A DNA stretch of 64,000 nucleotides from assembly GCF_001870735.1 (NCBI RefSeq), contig NZ_MORL01000023.1, forward strand, positions 16,825-80,824, in the 5' to 3' direction. The notes beneath the pieces were generated by a model that saw nothing but the letters and a program-made list of their open reading frames with translations, did not search any database and was not told the origin of the DNA. Origin of the DNA: Arsenicibacter rosenii (lineage in GTDB: Bacteria > Bacteroidota > Bacteroidia > Cytophagales > Spirosomataceae). Within the stretch, counting starts at the first letter, position 1; every line of letters begins with the position of its first letter. The position numbers and the translations under genes are program-made. Positions 61,633 to 64,000 of this stretch are shown piece by piece.

Positions 61633-62199
61633 TTAAGCAGTTAACCAGTTCTTTAACATAGTGATACCTCCTTCAGTCAGCACAGATTCCGGATGGAATT
61701 GCAGTCCTTTTACATCATAGGTTGTATGTGATAAGGCCATTACCCGACCTTGCTCATCAACAGCCGTTATTTTCAGTGTGTCGGGCATTGATTCCGGCGT
61801 TACTGTCCACGAATGATACCGGCCAACAGTAAGTTCTGTAGGTAAACCGGTGAAAATCCGTTCTGACGAATCGGTAATAAAAGCTTTGTGTGCAACTCCA
61901 TGCAAGACATCGCCTAAATTCTGTAGCTCAGCGCCAAACACTTCGCCAATACCCTGATGTCCTAAACAAATTCCTAAAATGCTTTTTGTGGGACCATAGG
62001 TTGATACCAGTTCCTGAAGAATACCCGCTTCTGAGGGAATACCCGGACCTGGCGACAGCAACACCTTATCATATTGATCGACGGCATCTACTGAAATTTT
62101 ATCATTACGTATCACATCAGGTCTAACGCCCAGCTCCCGGAGGATATAAACCAGATTGTACGTAAACGAATCGTAATTATCTAAAACGAGTAGCTTCAT
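61633..62199 (-). CDS. trpG: Anthranilate synthase component II (glutamine amidotransferase)
   Basis: A 188-residue class I amidotransferase. LLSPGPGIPSEAG, ILGICLGHQGIGEVFG with the nucleophile Cys, and the His-x-Glu in LQFHPESVLTEGG form the triad. It supplies ammonia to TrpE; it may also serve PabB (pabA role). 33 bases after trpE. Confidence 0.96.
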   Translation of the reverse strand: MKLLVLDNYDSFTYNLVYILRELGVRPDVIRNDKISVDAVDQYDKVLLSPGPGIPSEAGILQELVSTYGPTKSILGICLGHQGIGEVFGAELQNLGDVLHGVAHKAFITDSSERIFTGLPTELTVGRYHSWTVTPESMPDTLKITAVDEQGRVMALSHTTYDVKGLQFHPESVLTEGGITMLKNWLTA

Positions 62200-62232
62200 G
62201 ATTTGGCCGTATTACCGGAGATATTCATTGGT

Positions 62233-63666
62233 TTATATTGTTCGTGCTTGTTCAATGGCGGTCCGCAGCGCTGCCAGCTTATTATGTACCTCCTGTAGCT
62301 CACTCTCCACGACCGATTTTGCCACAATACCGGCACCTGCCTGATAATAAAGCGTATTGTCTTTACTCATAAATGTGCGGATCATGATAGCGTGGTTGAA
62401 TTCACCATCAAAACCCATGTAGCCTATACTACCCGAATAAAAACTACGGCTGATATTTTCATAGCGGTCAATGAGTTTCATGGCCATGTGTTTCGGGGCT
62501 CCGGACAAGGTACCCGCAGGAAATGTCTCGCCCACGATTGTCAGCGGTTCTGCTTCGTCAGTCAGCGTACCTACTACCTTTGATACAAGGTGAATGACAT
62601 GCGAGTAGTATTGAATCTCTTTGAACGTTTCGACATTAACAACATCACAATTACGGCTAAGATCATTACGGGCCAGATCAACCAACATAACATGTTCTGC
62701 CGATTCTTTTGGGTCATCATAGAGTTTTTGTGCCAGTTCGGCATCTTTACTATCATCACCTGTCCGGCGAAACGTACCGGCAATCGGATAAATGGTTGCT
62801 TTCCGGTCTTTAACAACAATCTGTGATTCCGGCGACGAACCAAAGAACTTGAAATTACCGTAGTCGAAATAGAACAGATAGGGAGAAGGGTTAAGTGACC
62901 TCAATGCCCGATAAACATTGAATTCGTCGCCTTTAAACGGAATGGAGAAACGTCTTGATAAAACAATCTGGAAAACATCGCCCCGCTGGCAGTGGTCTTT
63001 TCCTTTCTGGATAACAGCTCTGAATTGGTCATCCGTGAAATTCGATGTTTCATCGCCGTTTACGTCAAACGAGTAAGTAGCATAATTCCGGCTTGTAATC
63101 AGTGAACTAATGTAGTCCAGGTTACTTTCTTGTTGCTGCTCGTCACCTTTCAGATAAGTATGCTCAAACAAATGAAGCTCATCTTTAAAATGGTTAATAG
63201 CAACTACATAGCGATAAACCTGAAAAATGGCAGCGGGAATGTCATTTTCTGCCGGAATTGAGGCCGAAAGTTCAATATCTTCAAAACTCTGTACGCTCGG
63301 AAAGCCAAAATACCCGAAAATACCATTGGTTATAAAATTGAATCCCGATTTCTGGTGCTCAAATGAAGCTTTAAACTCATTTAGTGCCGGTAACAGTTCA
63401 CGTCGCTGGATATGCTTCGTTTCTTCTGTTCCGTCCGGCATTTTGATCTGTAGCTGATCATGCGAATATTCAAATCGTGCAACCGGATCAAAACAGATGT
63501 AGGAGAAGGAGTTTTCATTTCCGTGATAATCCGCACTTTCCAATAAAATGCTGTTCAGATAACGATCACGAATACGCAGATAAATACTTACCGGCGTTAT
63601 AATATCAGCCAGCATTCGTTTATGTTGACTAATTACCTGGAATTTTGACGTTACTATTTGCTCCAT
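62233..63666 (-). CDS. trpE: Anthranilate synthase component I
   Basis: A 477-residue chorismate-using enzyme. The C-terminal catalytic blocks are complete: QIVLSRRFSIPF, LRSLNPSPYLFYFDYG, FFGSSPESQIVVKDRKATIYPIAGT, HVMLVDLARNDLSR, FPAGTLSGAPKHMAM and YSGSIGYMGFDG. An LLES-type Trp-feedback motif appears near the N-terminus (ILLESADY), so allosteric inhibition by Trp is likely. First structural gene after the attenuator; ATG at 63666 lies 18 bases after the attenuator T-run. Confidence 0.97.
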   Translation of the reverse strand: MEQIVTSKFQVISQHKRMLADIITPVSIYLRIRDRYLNSILLESADYHGNENSFSYICFDPVARFEYSHDQLQIKMPDGTEETKHIQRRELLPALNEFKASFEHQKSGFNFITNGIFGYFGFPSVQSFEDIELSASIPAENDIPAAIFQVYRYVVAINHFKDELHLFEHTYLKGDEQQQESNLDYISSLITSRNYATYSFDVNGDETSNFTDDQFRAVIQKGKDHCQRGDVFQIVLSRRFSIPFKGDEFNVYRALRSLNPSPYLFYFDYGNFKFFGSSPESQIVVKDRKATIYPIAGTFRRTGDDSKDAELAQKLYDDPKESAEHVMLVDLARNDLSRNCDVVNVETFKEIQYYSHVIHLVSKVVGTLTDEAEPLTIVGETFPAGTLSGAPKHMAMKLIDRYENISRSFYSGSIGYMGFDGEFNHAIMIRTFMSKDNTLYYQAGAGIVAKSVVESELQEVHNKLAALRTAIEQARTI

Positions 63667-63690
63667 TGTTAGAAAGAAAAGGGATAAAAA

Positions 63691-63718
63691 AAGGCCTACT
63701 GCGTGAACAGTAGGCCTT
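63691..63718 (-). terminator. trp attenuator hairpin
   Basis: AAGGCCTACTG (63691-63701) and CAGTAGGCCTT (63708-63718) pair perfectly; on the minus strand the stem is followed by seven T (63690-63684). It lies between the Trp-rich leader peptide and trpE. An upstream segment GTGAACAG (minus strand, 63757-63750) can pair with CTGTTCAC (63710-63703) inside this hairpin and prevent it forming. Confidence 0.9.
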
Positions 63719-63753
63719 GAATAAATGCTAGTATATACACATAGCGGCTCTGT

Positions 63754-63813
63754 TCACCCGGGATTAGGAGAACGCCACCACCAAATGTTTACAATATTTT
63801 TTGACTGATTCAT
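63754..63813 (-). CDS. trpL: trp operon leader peptide
   Basis: Minus-strand ATG at 63813 opens a 19-residue peptide MNQSKNIVNIWWWRSPNPG ending in TGA at 63754. Codons 11-13 are three consecutive TGG (Trp). The stop overlaps the start of the antiterminator segment (63757-63750), so a ribosome that finishes the peptide would cover it and allow the terminator, while one stalled at Trp codons would leave it free. This is the logic of classic trp attenuation. Confidence 0.88.
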   Translation of the reverse strand: MNQSKNIVNIWWWRSPNPG

Positions 63814-63896
63814 GACTTTGAAATCGAAACCTTAGCTCAGAGTGCCAGGTTTATATGTTATATATCAATCTTTGGATGACATATAACTATGTGGCG

Positions 63897-63926
63897 CAAA
63901 TATAGGCAGAGAAATATAAAATACAA
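63897..63926 (-). promoter_or_regulatory. trp operon promoter
   Basis: On the minus strand TTG (63926-63924), a 19-base spacer and TATATTTG (63904-63897) match the Bacteroidota promoter consensus. The transcript would start near 63890, about 77 bases before the leader ATG. The remaining bases to 64000 show no gene. Confidence 0.75.
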
Positions 63927-64000
63927 TTTTAGCTACCACTTTTTTACAATTCTGTCCCAACTGCCGTTTCTTTTTTTTGGGTAATGTATAAACGACAAGA

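Overview
The window looks like a chromosomal piece of a Bacteroidota bacterium of the order Cytophagales, close to Spirosoma-type genomes. Evidence seen directly: about 50% GC, Bacteroidota-type promoters (a -7 element TAnnTTTG with TTG or TTTG about 19 bp upstream), many small lipoproteins with a Cys lipobox, and family types typical of the phylum (DUF4270, DUF4907, PepSY-like repeats, SSS symporters, GH9 cellulase). No rRNA, tRNA, CRISPR array or complete insertion sequence was found. The species assignment is inference.

Layout. 1-3253 (minus): a fatty-acid/ribosome operon, DUF177-rpmF-plsX-fabH-efp, with efp cut by the window edge. 3387-8461: valS, a HAD phosphatase, an arginine decarboxylase and a previously easy-to-miss 42-residue lipoprotein. 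8779-18170: a glycosyltransferase, then an envelope cluster built around an ECF sigma factor. Three promoters in this cluster share the bipartite element CTGCAAC-N17-CGTA: one before the sigma gene, one before a SGNH/Rieske/PepSY-like operon and one before a Kelch/DUF4907/DUF4270 operon. This suggests a small local sigma regulon. 18221-23326: a phosphonatase-like HAD, its FAD oxidoreductase partner, a sodium symporter and an AraC regulator, probably a catabolic module for an aminophosphonate. 23330-26373: DUF58 protein, M3 peptidase, small lipoprotein. 26582-33297: a glycan-assembly cluster (epimerase, membrane glycosyltransferase, beta-propeller protein, oxygenase-like protein, two GT2 enzymes). 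33299-38585: assorted housekeeping genes including a Cys/Met PLP enzyme.

38900-40715 is a strongly AT-rich island. It holds a secreted lipoprotein with an HExxH metallopeptidase motif whose start codon is separated from its reading frame by an eight-unit AT dinucleotide repeat. Losing one unit restores a complete signal peptide, so this is a candidate phase-variable gene. The island ends inside a small gene whose 3' part has host-like composition. Next to it is a Fic AMP-transferase with three copies of a 13-bp operator just before its start codon.

42401-54811: S41 peptidase, an M48-like peptidase fused to MORN repeats, GH9 cellulase with a deacetylase, murQ, an oxidoreductase, bioF-bioD, a thiolase and a second SSS symporter. 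55059-56822: WYL regulator, DUF1761 and YdeI-like genes. 56833-63926 (minus): a complete trp operon, trpEGDCFBA, preceded by a leader peptide with three consecutive Trp codons, an attenuator hairpin and a competing antiterminator segment, all visible in the sequence.
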